Below, piece by piece: positions 1 through 7,143 of a DNA stretch of 64,000 nt. Location: the NCBI RefSeq assembly GCF_016464305.1, contig NZ_JAEIOJ010000005.1:124001-188000 (forward strand). The letters run 5' to 3'. Made by a program: the position numbers and the translations under genes. Each line of letters begins with the position of its first letter. Within the stretch, counting starts at the first letter, position 1. The notes under the pieces were generated by a model. The model was not told where the DNA came from and ran no database searches. It saw only the letters and a list, made by a program, of their open reading frames with translations. This stretch comes from Umezawaea beigongshangensis (GTDB lineage: Bacteria > Actinomycetota > Actinomycetes > Mycobacteriales > Pseudonocardiaceae).

Positions 1-27
1 TAGAGCGTGGTCGAGCAGAGGATTCAT
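1..27 (-). CDS. N-terminal end of a gene running off the left edge
   Basis: Only nine codons (MNPLLDHAL) are inside the window, read leftward from an ATG. The start is supported by a good upstream ribosome binding site (AGGAG, about 7 bases before the ATG). It follows the small zinc-ribbon genes of the transfer region in the same direction, so it probably belongs to the same transcript. Too little is visible to name a function. Confidence 0.45.
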
Positions 28-63
28 GATGTGTCTCCTGTGGAGGTGGGGCTGGGGTGTGAG

Positions 64-109
64 CCCGGACCGGCGGGGTGTGTCGTGGCGGACTGCCCGC
101 CGGTCCGGG
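64..109 (-). repeat. intergenic hairpin element, copy A
   Basis: A perfect 14-bp stem (64-77 with 96-109) encloses an 18-base loop. It begins six bases past the stop codon of the small zinc-ribbon gene at 116-283. Two related hairpins with similar loops lie at 4862-4909 and 5464-5506, again just past stop codons. It has no U-tract, so it may be an mRNA 3' stabiliser, a processing site or a weak terminator. Confidence 0.7.
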
Positions 110-115
110 ATGCGG

Positions 116-283
116 TTACTTGCCCGCCTGGTCGGCGGCCTTGCAGGTGGGGCACCAGGTGCGCGAGGTGAACCAGGTCCACACGGCTTCGGGCCGCTTG
201 ACGTGTAGCCCGCACGCGGTCTTCGAGCTGCCGTCCCACCAACTGCGCTTGACTTCGAGGTGGATGAGGTTGTCGTCGGGCAT
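116..283 (-). CDS. small zinc-ribbon protein of the conjugative element
   Basis: A 55-residue protein starting MPDDNLIHLEVKRSWW. It has a single Cys in the middle (TACGLH) and a CPTC pair near the C-terminus (RTWCPTCKAAD), suggesting a small zinc-binding fold. The ATG is preceded by AGGAG in the 3' part of the next upstream gene's spacer. Such tiny Cys-pair proteins are typical unnamed cargo of actinomycete integrative elements. It lies 18 bases downstream of another mini-protein and is followed at once by hairpin copy A. The specific role is unknown. Confidence 0.7.
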   Translation of the reverse strand: MPDDNLIHLEVKRSWWDGSSKTACGLHVKRPEAVWTWFTSRTWCPTCKAADQAGK

Positions 284-301
284 GGCGGGTGCTCCTTGTC
301 G

Positions 302-409
302 TCAGCGGGCGGCGCAGCCGGTGCACATGACGCGGTCTGCGGGGATGGGCGCGAAGCAGAGGGGGCAGGCCGCGGTGAGCCGGGCGAGCGCGGCGATCAG
401 GTGGCGCAT
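302..409 (-). CDS. 35-residue CxxC zinc-ribbon mini-protein
   Basis: The predicted peptide begins MRHLIAALARLTAACPLC and ends in CTGCAAR. The two CxxC pairs (CPLC, CTGC), 14 residues apart, are what a single zinc ribbon needs. A GGAGGG ribosome binding site lies 8-13 bases before the ATG. It is probably co-transcribed with the 116-283 gene. It is too short for most gene finders, and the paired Cys motifs plus the good ribosome site are the only support. Confidence 0.55.
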   Translation of the reverse strand: MRHLIAALARLTAACPLCFAPIPADRVMCTGCAAR

Positions 410-520
410 GGCGTGTGCCCTCCATCTCGTGACTGTGAGTGATGACATGTGGGTGTGCGGGGGTGCGGCGGGCACCGGGTGCGGGTGCTCGTCGTGGGTG
501 GTGTGCGGGGTGTCGGGGCT

Positions 521-688
521 GAGTTAGGCCACTGGGATCGAGTTAGGTTTTTCACCCGGCGGGTTAGGTCGCCCCGTGTGCGTGCTGATCAGGGGTTAGT
601 TACCTGGTTGGGCGAGTTAGGTCGGCTCCGTGTAGCCCTGGTCAGGGCCGGGATACGCGGTGTTGGCGAGGTGGTGCCGACCTAACTC
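521..688. repeat. GAGTTAGG octamer cluster, candidate transfer (clt) locus
   Basis: GAGTTAGG occurs at 521-528, 540-547 and 614-621. Near-copies are GGGTTAGG at 561-568 and GGGTTAGT at 593-600, and an inverted copy CCTAACTC is at 681-688. The cluster fills the gene-free stretch just downstream of the traB-like gene. In the pSVH1 plasmid family TraB recognises short direct octamers in a clt locus, often 3' of traB. That this cluster is the equivalent site is inference from position and pattern. The stretch 410-703 holds no other convincing gene. Confidence 0.6.
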
Positions 689-703
689 GGCCGCTGGTGG
701 TGA

Positions 704-2926
704 CTAGTCCTGCTCGTCCAGGTCGGCGGTGGCACGCCGAGCCAGTGCGTCACGGACGGTGACCGGATCGACGGGGTACTTGTTGCCGGTGGAGGGCACC
801 TTGACGCCGAGCGCGGCCAACTCGTCGCGCAGGGACTTACCGGTCATCGTCTTGTAGGGGGTCCACTTGGGAGCGTGGCGCTCCAGCAGCGCGGGCAGGT
901 CGGCGGCCTTGATCGGCTCCTGGCCCATCACGGCGTCGAGGTCTTCGAGCAGGTCCCGATCGGACTCGATCTGCGGGGCGGGGGCGTCGCTGCCGGGCAG
1001 GGTGCGCCCGGCGGTCCGGATCGCGGCGAGCGAGCGTTCGATGATGGGGGTGACCTGGTCGTTGCCCTTGGCGACGTCCAGGAAGTACGCCTGCACGATC
1101 TCCGAGCGCTCCCCGCTGAAGCCCTTGACCACCGCGGTTCCCCGGTCGGTGCCGGGGATCAGCTCGGTGGCGCGGTGCCCGGCGGCGTACGCGCCCTGCC
1201 CGAGCAGGGCGTCGTTGGCGACGTGGTCGCCCACGGCGTAGGCGATGCCGTTGGAGCAGTTGCGGGTCACGTCGCGCGGCATCGAGTCCTTCGTCGGGGC
1301 CTGTGTGGACAGGATGAGGTGGATGCCGCGCTTGCGGCCCAGCCGGACGACGTCGACCAGCAGACCGGAGATCTCCTTGCCGTAGACGGCGTGCTGGATC
1401 GCCACGTGCGCTTCTTCCAGCAGCCCGAACAGCGGGTGCAGCCCGACGCCCTTGCTGGCGTACTCCCGCGTCACCGACGGGATCTCGTACTTGACCAGCA
1501 GCTCCCCGCGACGCTGGACCTCGGCGTGCAGCTCCCGCAGGTGCTCCAGGATCTCGGCGATCTTCTCGTCCTCGGCTCCCATGACGTAGCGGGAGCACCG
1601 CGGCTTGAACGCCTCGAAGTCGAAGTTCGCGTCGGGCACCCAGATCCGCAGCTCAGCGGTGGGGTCCAGGGCGGCACCGGCCATGATGACGCGCGCCCCG
1701 GAGGACTTGCCCTGTCCGGGAATGCCACCGGAGATGGTGTTGCGCTCCATCACCGGAGCGGTGATCGGCTCACCCCGCAGGGTCCGCCCGAACGGCACCC
1801 CCTTGAACACGTCCACCGCGCCGTCGGTGAGCAGCGGATACGGCCCCGCCCCCTCGGCCAGCGCGCCCTTGTCGGCGATCCACAGGTCCAGGATTCCGGC
1901 CTCGCTGCCGGTGGTCGGCCACACCTCCTTCGCCAGCCGGTGCAGGCCGGTGGCCAGGTCGGCACGGCGGCGAGCGATCTTCTCGGCCGTCACACCGGCC
2001 GGGAGGCGCAGCACGGCGTGCGTGCCGCGCCCGTCGCGGCGGGCCGGGGTGAGGTACTGCAACGGCAACCCCTGCTTGATGTAGGCGCTGATCTGCTGGA
2101 TGCGCAGCGCCTCCAGCGCACGGGCGATGGTGGTCTCGTCGATCGTGAGGTCCACGCCGCCGTCAGATGCGGTGGCCAGCCACCCCGGCGCGGTGCCCCG
2201 ACGGCGGCCCTCCCGCCACGCCGCGAGCAGCACACCCAGCGGCGCGAGCATCACGAACGGGGCCCAGGCGAACGCCACGGCGGTGATGACCCACCGCACG
2301 ATGTCCAGCGCGCCGCCGACCACGGCGGTGAACTGACCGGCGCCGGTGATCTGCACGACCGCGCCCAGCACCAGTACCAGCACGATCGTTCCGACCAACC
2401 CACCGACGAGGGTCTTGGCGACCCCGACGGCGAGCACGGGCAGGTCCTTGATCCGCTGGTGACGGCGCTCCACGGCGGCTTCCTTGCGGTCGGTCCAGTC
2501 CCGCAGCGCCTCGGTGTCGCCCATCGCCTCCGCCGAGCGGATCTGGCGGCGGTAGACACCCAGCGTTCCGGCGTCCCAGCCGCGGATGACCCAGGACTCC
2601 ACACCCTGCACCACGCACAGCGCGGGGCCCAGGGTGGTCTTGGCGGCGGTGGCGGTGCGCTCGGACTCCCGCACGACGCGCACCACCCGCACCGGGGCCA
2701 CGGCGGCAGCGCGCACGAACTTCGCCGCCCGCGCGGCGGCGATCCGCCGGTCCACCGCCGCCGACTCCTCCGGCGTCAGCAACTCACCCTCGACCACCGC
2801 CGACCGCTCCACCTCACCGGCCACGCCGGGAACGGCCGTGCTGCTGTCGACGGGGCGCAGGGGGACGACGTTGCTGGGCTGCTCGTCGGGGTCGGGGGTG
2901 CCGACGGCGGTCGTGGTGGTGCTCAT
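704..2926 (-). CDS. TraB-like FtsK/SpoIIIE DNA translocase
   Basis: A 740-residue protein. After an Ala/Arg-rich N-terminus, two hydrophobic segments at roughly residues 163-190 and 207-237 should anchor it in the membrane. The ATPase domain follows, with Walker A GIPGQGKSS near residue 400 and Walker B LLEEAHVA near 503, then STQAPTKDSMPRDVTRN as in FtsK-type motors. The C-terminus (about 680-730) looks like a winged helix that could read DNA. TraB proteins of Streptomyces-type elements assemble as hexamers at hyphal tips and pump double-stranded DNA into the recipient. The gene starts one base inside the upstream gene's stop (TGATG), so translation is probably coupled. It could be labelled simply FtsK/SpoIIIE domain protein. 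Confidence 0.88.
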   Translation of the reverse strand: MSTTTTAVGTPDPDEQPSNVVPLRPVDSSTAVPGVAGEVERSAVVEGELLTPEESAAVDRRIAAARAAKFVRAAAVAPVRVVRVVRESERTATAAKTTLGPALCVVQGVESWVIRGWDAGTLGVYRRQIRSAEAMGDTEALRDWTDRKEAAVERRHQRIKDLPVLAVGVAKTLVGGLVGTIVLVLVLGAVVQITGAGQFTAVVGGALDIVRWVITAVAFAWAPFVMLAPLGVLLAAWREGRRRGTAPGWLATASDGGVDLTIDETTIARALEALRIQQISAYIKQGLPLQYLTPARRDGRGTHAVLRLPAGVTAEKIARRRADLATGLHRLAKEVWPTTGSEAGILDLWIADKGALAEGAGPYPLLTDGAVDVFKGVPFGRTLRGEPITAPVMERNTISGGIPGQGKSSGARVIMAGAALDPTAELRIWVPDANFDFEAFKPRCSRYVMGAEDEKIAEILEHLRELHAEVQRRGELLVKYEIPSVTREYASKGVGLHPLFGLLEEAHVAIQHAVYGKEISGLLVDVVRLGRKRGIHLILSTQAPTKDSMPRDVTRNCSNGIAYAVGDHVANDALLGQGAYAAGHRATELIPGTDRGTAVVKGFSGERSEIVQAYFLDVAKGNDQVTPIIERSLAAIRTAGRTLPGSDAPAPQIESDRDLLEDLDAVMGQEPIKAADLPALLERHAPKWTPYKTMTGKSLRDELAALGVKVPSTGNKYPVDPVTVRDALARRATADLDEQD

Positions 2927-4119
2927 CAGGCGGCCTCGCTTCTGGCGTCGTGCTTGAGGGCGTCGCGGACTTCACGGGCGGTCTCGCTGGCACCGCCGAA
3001 CTGCTTGCGGATGGCGGTGGCGGCGGGCGCGGCGGGCAGCTCACCGGCGGCGATGGCGGTCCGCACCTTGATCAGCAGGTCGGCCGCCCGAGGGGACAGT
3101 TCGCCCTGAACGACCGGCGTGTCGGTGCCCGTGTCGGCGGGCTCGGCGGAGGGCTCCGCCACGGCCGGGACGATCGTCAGCGCGGGCGGCGCGGGGGTGG
3201 TCTCGGTGGTGAGGCCGGGGATGACGGCGGGCAGGATGACCCCGCCGACGATGACCAGGTCACCGGACCGCGCGGCCTTGCGGTCGGCGCTCCACCGGTG
3301 GCGGGTGATGGTGCGGGCCAGGCGGCGATCGCGGCGGGAGGAGTCGGGGCCGACGCCGTAGCGGTCGACCCACGCCTGACGCCAGGCGGTCTCGGCGTCG
3401 ACGCGCCCGGAGCGGGCGGCGGCGATGGATGCGGCGGCGAAGGACAGCCGGGGGAAGCGCACGCGACGCCACAGCGCGCGGCGCAGCTGCGCGGTGTCGC
3501 GGCCTTCGGCGGCGGCGTGGTCGGCGGCCTGGCGCACGTGGTGCAGCAGCACCCCGAGCAGGCTCATGGTGGCCAGGGCGATCCCGGCGACGGGGCCGTG
3601 ATCGGCGGTGCCGTGCAGCAGGTTGATACCGGCGGCGATCCCGGCGAGCACCCACATCCACGTGGGCAGCGCCCCGACCGGTAACCCCGCCTTGGTGCGG
3701 CGGTGGGCCTCGAACGCGCACACCCACGCCCCGGCTTCCACGGCCAGCGGGAACAGCCACGACGTCGTGGCGGGCAGCGCGAGGGTGGTCTCGGCGAAGG
3801 AGCGCTGTGCCTGCCACGCCAGGGTGATCGGGGAGACGATGACGGTGGCCCACAGCACGGAGAGCAGCCACTCGGGCAGCCTGGCAGCCCACCGGGCGCG
3901 GGTGGCGGCGCGGCGCTGGCGGGTGGCCTGCTTGTCGGCCTGCTCGCGCTGCTGGCGTCGCTCGGACAGCTCGGCGGCGGCGTGGGCGCGGGCCTGCTGG
4001 ACCTGCACCATCGCCAGCGCGGTTTCAGCGCGGGTGCGCTCGGCGTCGGCGCGCTGCTGCTCGGCCTGAGCGGCGGCGGCGGTGCGCTCGGCGCGGCGGT
4101 CGTAGAACGTCGTGGTCAC
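2926..4119 (-). CDS. DUF2637-type integral membrane protein (Spd-like)
   Basis: A 397-residue protein. A charged, Ala/Glu/Gln-rich N-terminus (about 1-85) of coiled-coil character precedes four hydrophobic segments between about 105 and 220, including LSVLWATVIVSPITLAW and WLFPLAVEAGAWVCAFEA. This is the layout of DUF2637/SpdB-like proteins found beside traB in actinomycete elements, thought to help plasmid spread between mycelial compartments. The C-terminal half is soluble and Arg/Ala-rich. The GTG at 4119 was chosen because an AGGAGG site precedes it and it overlaps the upstream stop by four bases (GTGA); an open extension to 4314 lacks these. Confidence 0.75.
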   Translation of the reverse strand: MTTTFYDRRAERTAAAAQAEQQRADAERTRAETALAMVQVQQARAHAAAELSERRQQREQADKQATRQRRAATRARWAARLPEWLLSVLWATVIVSPITLAWQAQRSFAETTLALPATTSWLFPLAVEAGAWVCAFEAHRRTKAGLPVGALPTWMWVLAGIAAGINLLHGTADHGPVAGIALATMSLLGVLLHHVRQAADHAAAEGRDTAQLRRALWRRVRFPRLSFAAASIAAARSGRVDAETAWRQAWVDRYGVGPDSSRRDRRLARTITRHRWSADRKAARSGDLVIVGGVILPAVIPGLTTETTPAPPALTIVPAVAEPSAEPADTGTDTPVVQGELSPRAADLLIKVRTAIAAGELPAAPAATAIRKQFGGASETAREVRDALKHDARSEAA

Positions 4120-4373
4120 CGGAAACCTCCTCGGTAGGCGTGAGCGGTGCGCAGGGAACGCGGAAGCCGTGGGGCGGGGCGGCGGGTGAGCAGATAGGCC
4201 ACGGCCAGCGCCGGGATCGCGTAGGCGACGGCGACGGCGGCGGGGTGGTCGATCTGTGTGGTGACGGCCCACTGCACGAGGGCGACGGCGGTGGCGGTGA
4301 GCAGCACTTTCCACAGCAGGACCACGGTGGTGACTCCCAGACCGAGCAGGAGCAGGAGCAGGGTGGTTTTCAT
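4116..4373 (-). CDS. small membrane protein of the transfer operon
   Basis: 85 residues, mostly hydrophobic: an N-terminal segment MKTTLLLLLLGLGVTTVVLL, a second near residues 25-38, and a third around AVAVAYAIPALAVAYLL, followed by a basic Arg/Pro tail. It overlaps both neighbours by four bases, so the three membrane and translocase genes downstream form one tightly coupled unit. Short hydrophobic proteins in this position are called SpdA/SpdD-like in related elements. No residue signature proves that here. Confidence 0.7.
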   Translation of the reverse strand: MKTTLLLLLLGLGVTTVVLLWKVLLTATAVALVQWAVTTQIDHPAAVAVAYAIPALAVAYLLTRRPAPRLPRSLRTAHAYRGGFR

Positions 4374-4816
4374 CGGGGGTGCCCTTCCTGCTGGGTGGGG
4401 GCGGTGTCGTCGGTGTCGTGCAGGACGCGGGGCAGGTGGATGTGCAGGTGGTGGACCTGGGCGGGGATGCCGTCTGCGAGCAGTTCGGAAGTGAGGAGTT
4501 CGGCGAGGGCGGCGGAGCGGTGGCGTCCGCCGGCGCAGCCGATGGCGATGGTCAGCGGCTTGTGAGCGGGGTAGCCGTCGGTGAAGATGCGCAGGGCCAG
4601 CAGGGTGGCGAGGCTGCCGGGGGTGGCGATTACGGCGTCTTGCACGGCGGGGTCGCGGCCGTCGGAGTCGAGCAGTCCGGTGTCGCGGACGCGGGCGGGG
4701 TCGGACAGGTAGCGGCGCACGTCGAGCACCAGTTCCGCTGCTGGTGGGGTGGAGTGCAGGTAGCCGAAGGAGAGGACCCGGACAGGGGTCGGTGAAGCTG
4801 GGACGATGTGGTGCAC
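4370..4816 (-). CDS. RapZ C-terminal-domain-like protein
   Basis: A 148-residue protein. The segment IGCAGGRHRSAALAELL (about residues 91-107) closely matches the IGCTGGxHRS signature in the C-terminal domain of RapZ/YvcJ proteins, which binds RNA or nucleotide-sugar ligands. The N-terminal P-loop kinase-like half of full RapZ is absent, so this is a stand-alone C-domain, a form common in actinomycete integrative elements. The start is GTG with AGGAG upstream. It overlaps the next gene by four bases. Its role in transfer is not known. Confidence 0.72.
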   Translation of the reverse strand: MHHIVPASPTPVRVLSFGYLHSTPPAAELVLDVRRYLSDPARVRDTGLLDSDGRDPAVQDAVIATPGSLATLLALRIFTDGYPAHKPLTIAIGCAGGRHRSAALAELLTSELLADGIPAQVHHLHIHLPRVLHDTDDTAPTQQEGHPR

Positions 4817-4861
4817 GGGGTGCTCCTGACTGGTCGGTGTGACGCTGCGGGGTGGTGAGAG

Positions 4862-4909
4862 CCCGGATCGGCGGGTGTGTCGTGGTGGCGGACGGCCCGC
4901 CGATCCGGG
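4862..4909 (-). repeat. intergenic hairpin element, copy B
   Basis: A 14-bp perfect stem (4862-4875 with 4896-4909), seven bases past the stop of the 68-residue gene. Compared with copy A, one stem pair has changed on both sides (C:G to T:A), so pairing is preserved. The loop again contains TGTGTCGTGG and GGCGGAC. Confidence 0.7.
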
Positions 4910-4915
4910 GCGGTG

Positions 4916-5122
4916 TCAGCGGCGGCGGGGGTCGCTGAGGTCCTTGAGGCCGCGGTAGTCGAGGGGGTAGCCATCGGCTCCCCGTCCGCGGCGCTGGGAC
5001 TCCTTGACGAGCTGCTCGGCGGTGTCGTGCTCGCCCAGGGCGCGGTAGTCGTTGATTTGCTGGCGAAGGTGGCGGGCGTCAGCGTGGAAGTCGCGTTCGG
5101 CGGCCTTGTTCTTGAACTGCAC
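4916..5122 (-). CDS. small charged protein of unknown function
   Basis: 68 residues beginning (M)QFKNKAAERDFHADARHLRQ, rich in Arg, Asp and Glu and probably helical, ending in DLSDPRRR. The GTG start has AGGAG seven bases upstream. Longer open readings upstream lack a ribosome site. Hairpin copy B follows the stop. No family is recognised; its place among AICE small genes suggests accessory or regulatory function only. Confidence 0.6.
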   Translation of the reverse strand: MQFKNKAAERDFHADARHLRQQINDYRALGEHDTAEQLVKESQRRGRGADGYPLDYRGLKDLSDPRRR

Positions 5123-5216
5123 GGGTGCTCCTGCGGTCTGGTGAACCGGAGTGGTGGCGGAGTGCGGGCGGCCGGTCGTGAAGGCGGGGCCAGGTGCCCA
5201 CCGCCCGCTGTGCGGG

Positions 5217-5420
5217 TCAGGTGTCGCGCCAGATCTGGCAGAGGTTCCGGCCGCAAGTGCGGCCGTCGGCCATGCGGCCGGTGGCCACGGCCTTACCGCA
5301 GGGCTTGCCGCCCTTGCCGGTGGGAGCGGGGCAGCAGGCGCGGGACTGGGTGAGGCTGCCGACGGCCTTGCCGCCGACCCACTTGGCCGCCTTGAACGCG
5401 GCACTGGACGTGCTGGACAC
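5217..5420 (-). CDS. small cysteine-rich protein of unknown function
   Basis: 67 residues. The N-terminal part (SSTSSAAFKAAKWVGGKAV) is amphipathic. The second half carries Cys at RACCPAP, KPCGK, RTCGRN and LCQIW, consistent with metal binding, though no spaced CxxC pair is obvious. The GTG start has a GGAG site at a proper distance. It sits between the 68-residue gene and a zinc-ribbon gene in the same direction. No function is assigned. Confidence 0.6.
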   Translation of the reverse strand: MSSTSSAAFKAAKWVGGKAVGSLTQSRACCPAPTGKGGKPCGKAVATGRMADGRTCGRNLCQIWRDT

Positions 5421-5463
5421 TGGGTGTGCTCCTTCGGTCTGGTGATCGTTGGGGTTGTGAGAG

Positions 5464-5506
5464 CCGGACCGGCGGTGTGTCTGTGGCGGACTGGCCGCCG
5501 GTCCGG
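5464..5506 (-). repeat. intergenic hairpin element, copy C
   Basis: A 12-bp perfect stem (5464-5475 with 5495-5506) beginning six bases after the stop of the zinc-ribbon gene at 5513-5671. The loop TGTGTCTGTGGCGGACTGG matches the loops of copies A and B with small changes. Confidence 0.65.
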
Positions 5507-5512
5507 GCACAG

Positions 5513-5671
5513 CTAGGCGGCGGCGCGGCGGCCCTGCTGGACGTGGCACTCGGCGCGGAAGGTGCCGCAGTGCACGCGCTGGCCCTGGGCGGGCCTGATC
5601 TCGGCGAGCACGGTCGGCTGCCCGCAGGTGGGGCAGGGGCGCTTGGTGCCGTCGGGGTTGGGGATGCGCAC
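5513..5671 (-). CDS. small zinc-finger protein of the element
   Basis: 52 residues starting (M)RIPNPDGTKRPCPTCGQ. A CPTC pair near residue 13 and a later VHCGTF...ECHV pattern give a Cys/His set able to hold one zinc ion. The GTG start has AAGGAG upstream. The gene is 46 bases downstream of the RRQRL protein gene and probably on the same transcript. Many AICEs carry near-identical mini-proteins of unknown role. Confidence 0.65.
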   Translation of the reverse strand: MRIPNPDGTKRPCPTCGQPTVLAEIRPAQGQRVHCGTFRAECHVQQGRRAAA

Positions 5672-5717
5672 GGCTGATCTCCTTACTGGTGTGCGGATTC
5701 GGTGGTGTGCCTGGTGC

Positions 5718-6143
5718 TCAGGCGGCGTGCTGTGCGATGTCGTCGGCCTCGAAGCACGGCCAGCACTGCCGGGTGCTGGTGGGCACGACGTAGCCGACGT
5801 CGCGGCCGCAGCTGTGGCAGATGCGGCGGGCGAGGTTGGCCTTGGCCAGGGCGGTCCAGCGGGCCGGGGTCATCGGCCGCACGGGCTTGGCCAGGTCGAT
5901 GCGGTAGAGGTTGGCCTTGACCTGGTGCTTGGAGGCGTTGTGGCGGAAGTACAGGACCGCCACCGGGTCCTGACCACCGGGACGCAGTCCCCGCCGGCGC
6001 AACTGCCGGTAGGTGGCCAGCCGGGCGCGGTCGGCGGTGCCCCACGACAGCAGCGGCACCCCCTCGCACGTGCCCCGGATGTACTGCGTGTCCGGCGACC
6101 ACGGCACTGCGGAGAGCACCCACGGGTGCTGGCGGCGGCCCAT
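5718..6143 (-). CDS. RRQRL-type zinc-binding protein
   Basis: 141 residues. The segment ATYRQLRRRGLRPGGQDPVA (about 44-63) matches the core of the RRQRL motif-containing zinc-binding proteins annotated in actinomycete elements. Further on, RICHSCGRDVGYVVPTSTRQCWPCF supplies two CxxC pairs (CHSC, CWPC) for a zinc knuckle. The ATG overlaps the upstream stop by one base (TGATG), so translation is coupled to the membrane protein gene. Its biochemical role is not established. Confidence 0.72.
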   Translation of the reverse strand: MGRRQHPWVLSAVPWSPDTQYIRGTCEGVPLLSWGTADRARLATYRQLRRRGLRPGGQDPVAVLYFRHNASKHQVKANLYRIDLAKPVRPMTPARWTALAKANLARRICHSCGRDVGYVVPTSTRQCWPCFEADDIAQHAA

Positions 6144-6670
6144 CACGACACCACGGCGGTCAGCAGCGCCGCGACGAGCAGCCACAGCCAGTGCCAGGAC
6201 TGGTCCAACGCATACGCCCCGGTGCCCAAGCTCGGGTTGTCCCACGACACCTCCGCACCGGAGGCGTCCGCGCGGTACAACCGGACCTTGGTGTCGGTGT
6301 CGGTCAGCGCGATGACCTCGCGGGGCGCTCCCAGGGCGTAGAACTCGGCCTTGCCCACCAGCGCGGCCAGCTTCGCCAGGGTGGTGCGGCGGTCGGCCCA
6401 GTAGTGCGTCACCGCGGAGACCACCTGACCGGCGAGGAACCCGGCGGGGGAGATGGTTAGGTCCAGCACCGCCCACAGCAGCGCGACGGCCGCGGCTGTG
6501 ACGGCGGTGTAGACCGCTACGTGCGACGCACACGCCACACGACCCGCCCGACCGGGACGGCCCTTGGCCGCGGCCTGGTGACCGGTCTGCCCCCAGTGAT
6601 CAGCCACGGTGTGCGCCACCAGCAGACCGGGCAGGACAACGGCGAAGGTGACAGCGGCGGTCAGACTCAT
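6143..6670 (-). CDS. DUF3307-like membrane protein
   Basis: About 175 residues. An N-terminal hydrophobic segment (TAAVTFAVVLPGLLVAHTVAD) is followed by HWGQTGHQAAAKG, a His/Asp/Gln-containing first helix like DUF3307 proteins. A second hydrophobic run (VAVYTAVTAAAVALLWAVLD), the conserved-looking VSAVTHYWADRR, and a C-terminal membrane helix (WHWLWLLVAALLTAVV) complete the layout. The ATG at 6670 overlaps the upstream stop by one base; a GTG three bases earlier is an alternative. Membrane location is well supported; the family call is moderate and the function unknown. Confidence 0.6.
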   Translation of the reverse strand: MSLTAAVTFAVVLPGLLVAHTVADHWGQTGHQAAAKGRPGRAGRVACASHVAVYTAVTAAAVALLWAVLDLTISPAGFLAGQVVSAVTHYWADRRTTLAKLAALVGKAEFYALGAPREVIALTDTDTKVRLYRADASGAEVSWDNPSLGTGAYALDQSWHWLWLLVAALLTAVVS

Positions 6671-7023
6671 CACGCCACCCGACCCACGCCGGAACGAGCA
6701 GCAGCGGCGCGAGCGGCCTCACGACGCGCCTTGCGACCGACACGCTTGACCTTGCCGAACACCGGCGCGGGAATCGTCGCCTCTAGCGGCAGCACCGGAA
6801 CCTCGGCCTCACGCTGCGCCTGAACCAGGCTCACGCCGTACCGCGCGGTGATCCCAGCCAGGGCGCGGCCAGCGATGCGGCGGTTGCGGCGCTCCAGTGC
6901 CGTGCCGTCCAGCAGCGCCGACGTCGGCGCTGCCGACTGCGCAATCTCCACCGACACCTGTGCATCCAGTAGACGCAAGATGGTCGAAGTCAGACCGTCT
7001 GGGGAGTAGCTAGTGGCGTCCAC
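6670..7023 (-). CDS. first gene of the leftward AICE operon, unknown function
   Basis: About 117 residues from a GTG at 7023 with AAAGG upstream (an ATG at 7068 would give a longer form). It starts (M)DATSYSPDGLTSTILRLLDA and contains TALERRNRRIAGRALAGITA, a basic helical stretch. The C-terminal third is strongly basic (KVKRVGRKARREAARAAAAR), suggesting nucleic-acid contact. It lies across a 120-bp divergent region from the HTH gene at 7144, where repeated GGGGGCCTAAAC sequences may be operators. No family is recognised. Confidence 0.6.
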   Translation of the reverse strand: MDATSYSPDGLTSTILRLLDAQVSVEIAQSAAPTSALLDGTALERRNRRIAGRALAGITARYGVSLVQAQREAEVPVLPLEATIPAPVFGKVKRVGRKARREAARAAAARSGVGRVA

Positions 7024-7040
7024 GAGGAACCTTTCGTGTA

Positions 7041-7137
7041 GGGGGCCTAAACTCCGCCTCTGCAGCAACCCCCTCTGTTGAGGGGGGCTAAACAGAAGCT
7101 AGAGCTAGGAGCGTCACGTGTCAAGGGGGCCTAAACT
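7041..7137. promoter_or_regulatory. divergent control region with GGGGGCCTAAACT repeats
   Basis: GGGGGCCTAAACT is present at 7041-7053 and 7125-7137, with a one-base-shorter relative GGGGGCTAAAC at 7083-7093. A small hairpin of C- and G-runs lies between. The region separates the leftward AICE operon from the rightward HTH/PP2C pair. The repeats are plausible operators for the adjacent HTH protein. TAAACT at 7132-7137 could serve as a -10 giving an almost leaderless mRNA for the gene at 7144. Confidence 0.5.
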
Positions 7138-7143
7138 AGAGGC

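Noticed and set aside
875-3109. 744-codon open frame opposite traB
   Set aside because: High-GC antisense shadow; no domain, while the other strand encodes clear FtsK motifs.
4120-4314. Longer form of the DUF2637 protein
   Set aside because: It would overlap the upstream gene by about 200 bases, and the GTG at 4119 has AGGAGG and a four-base overlap.
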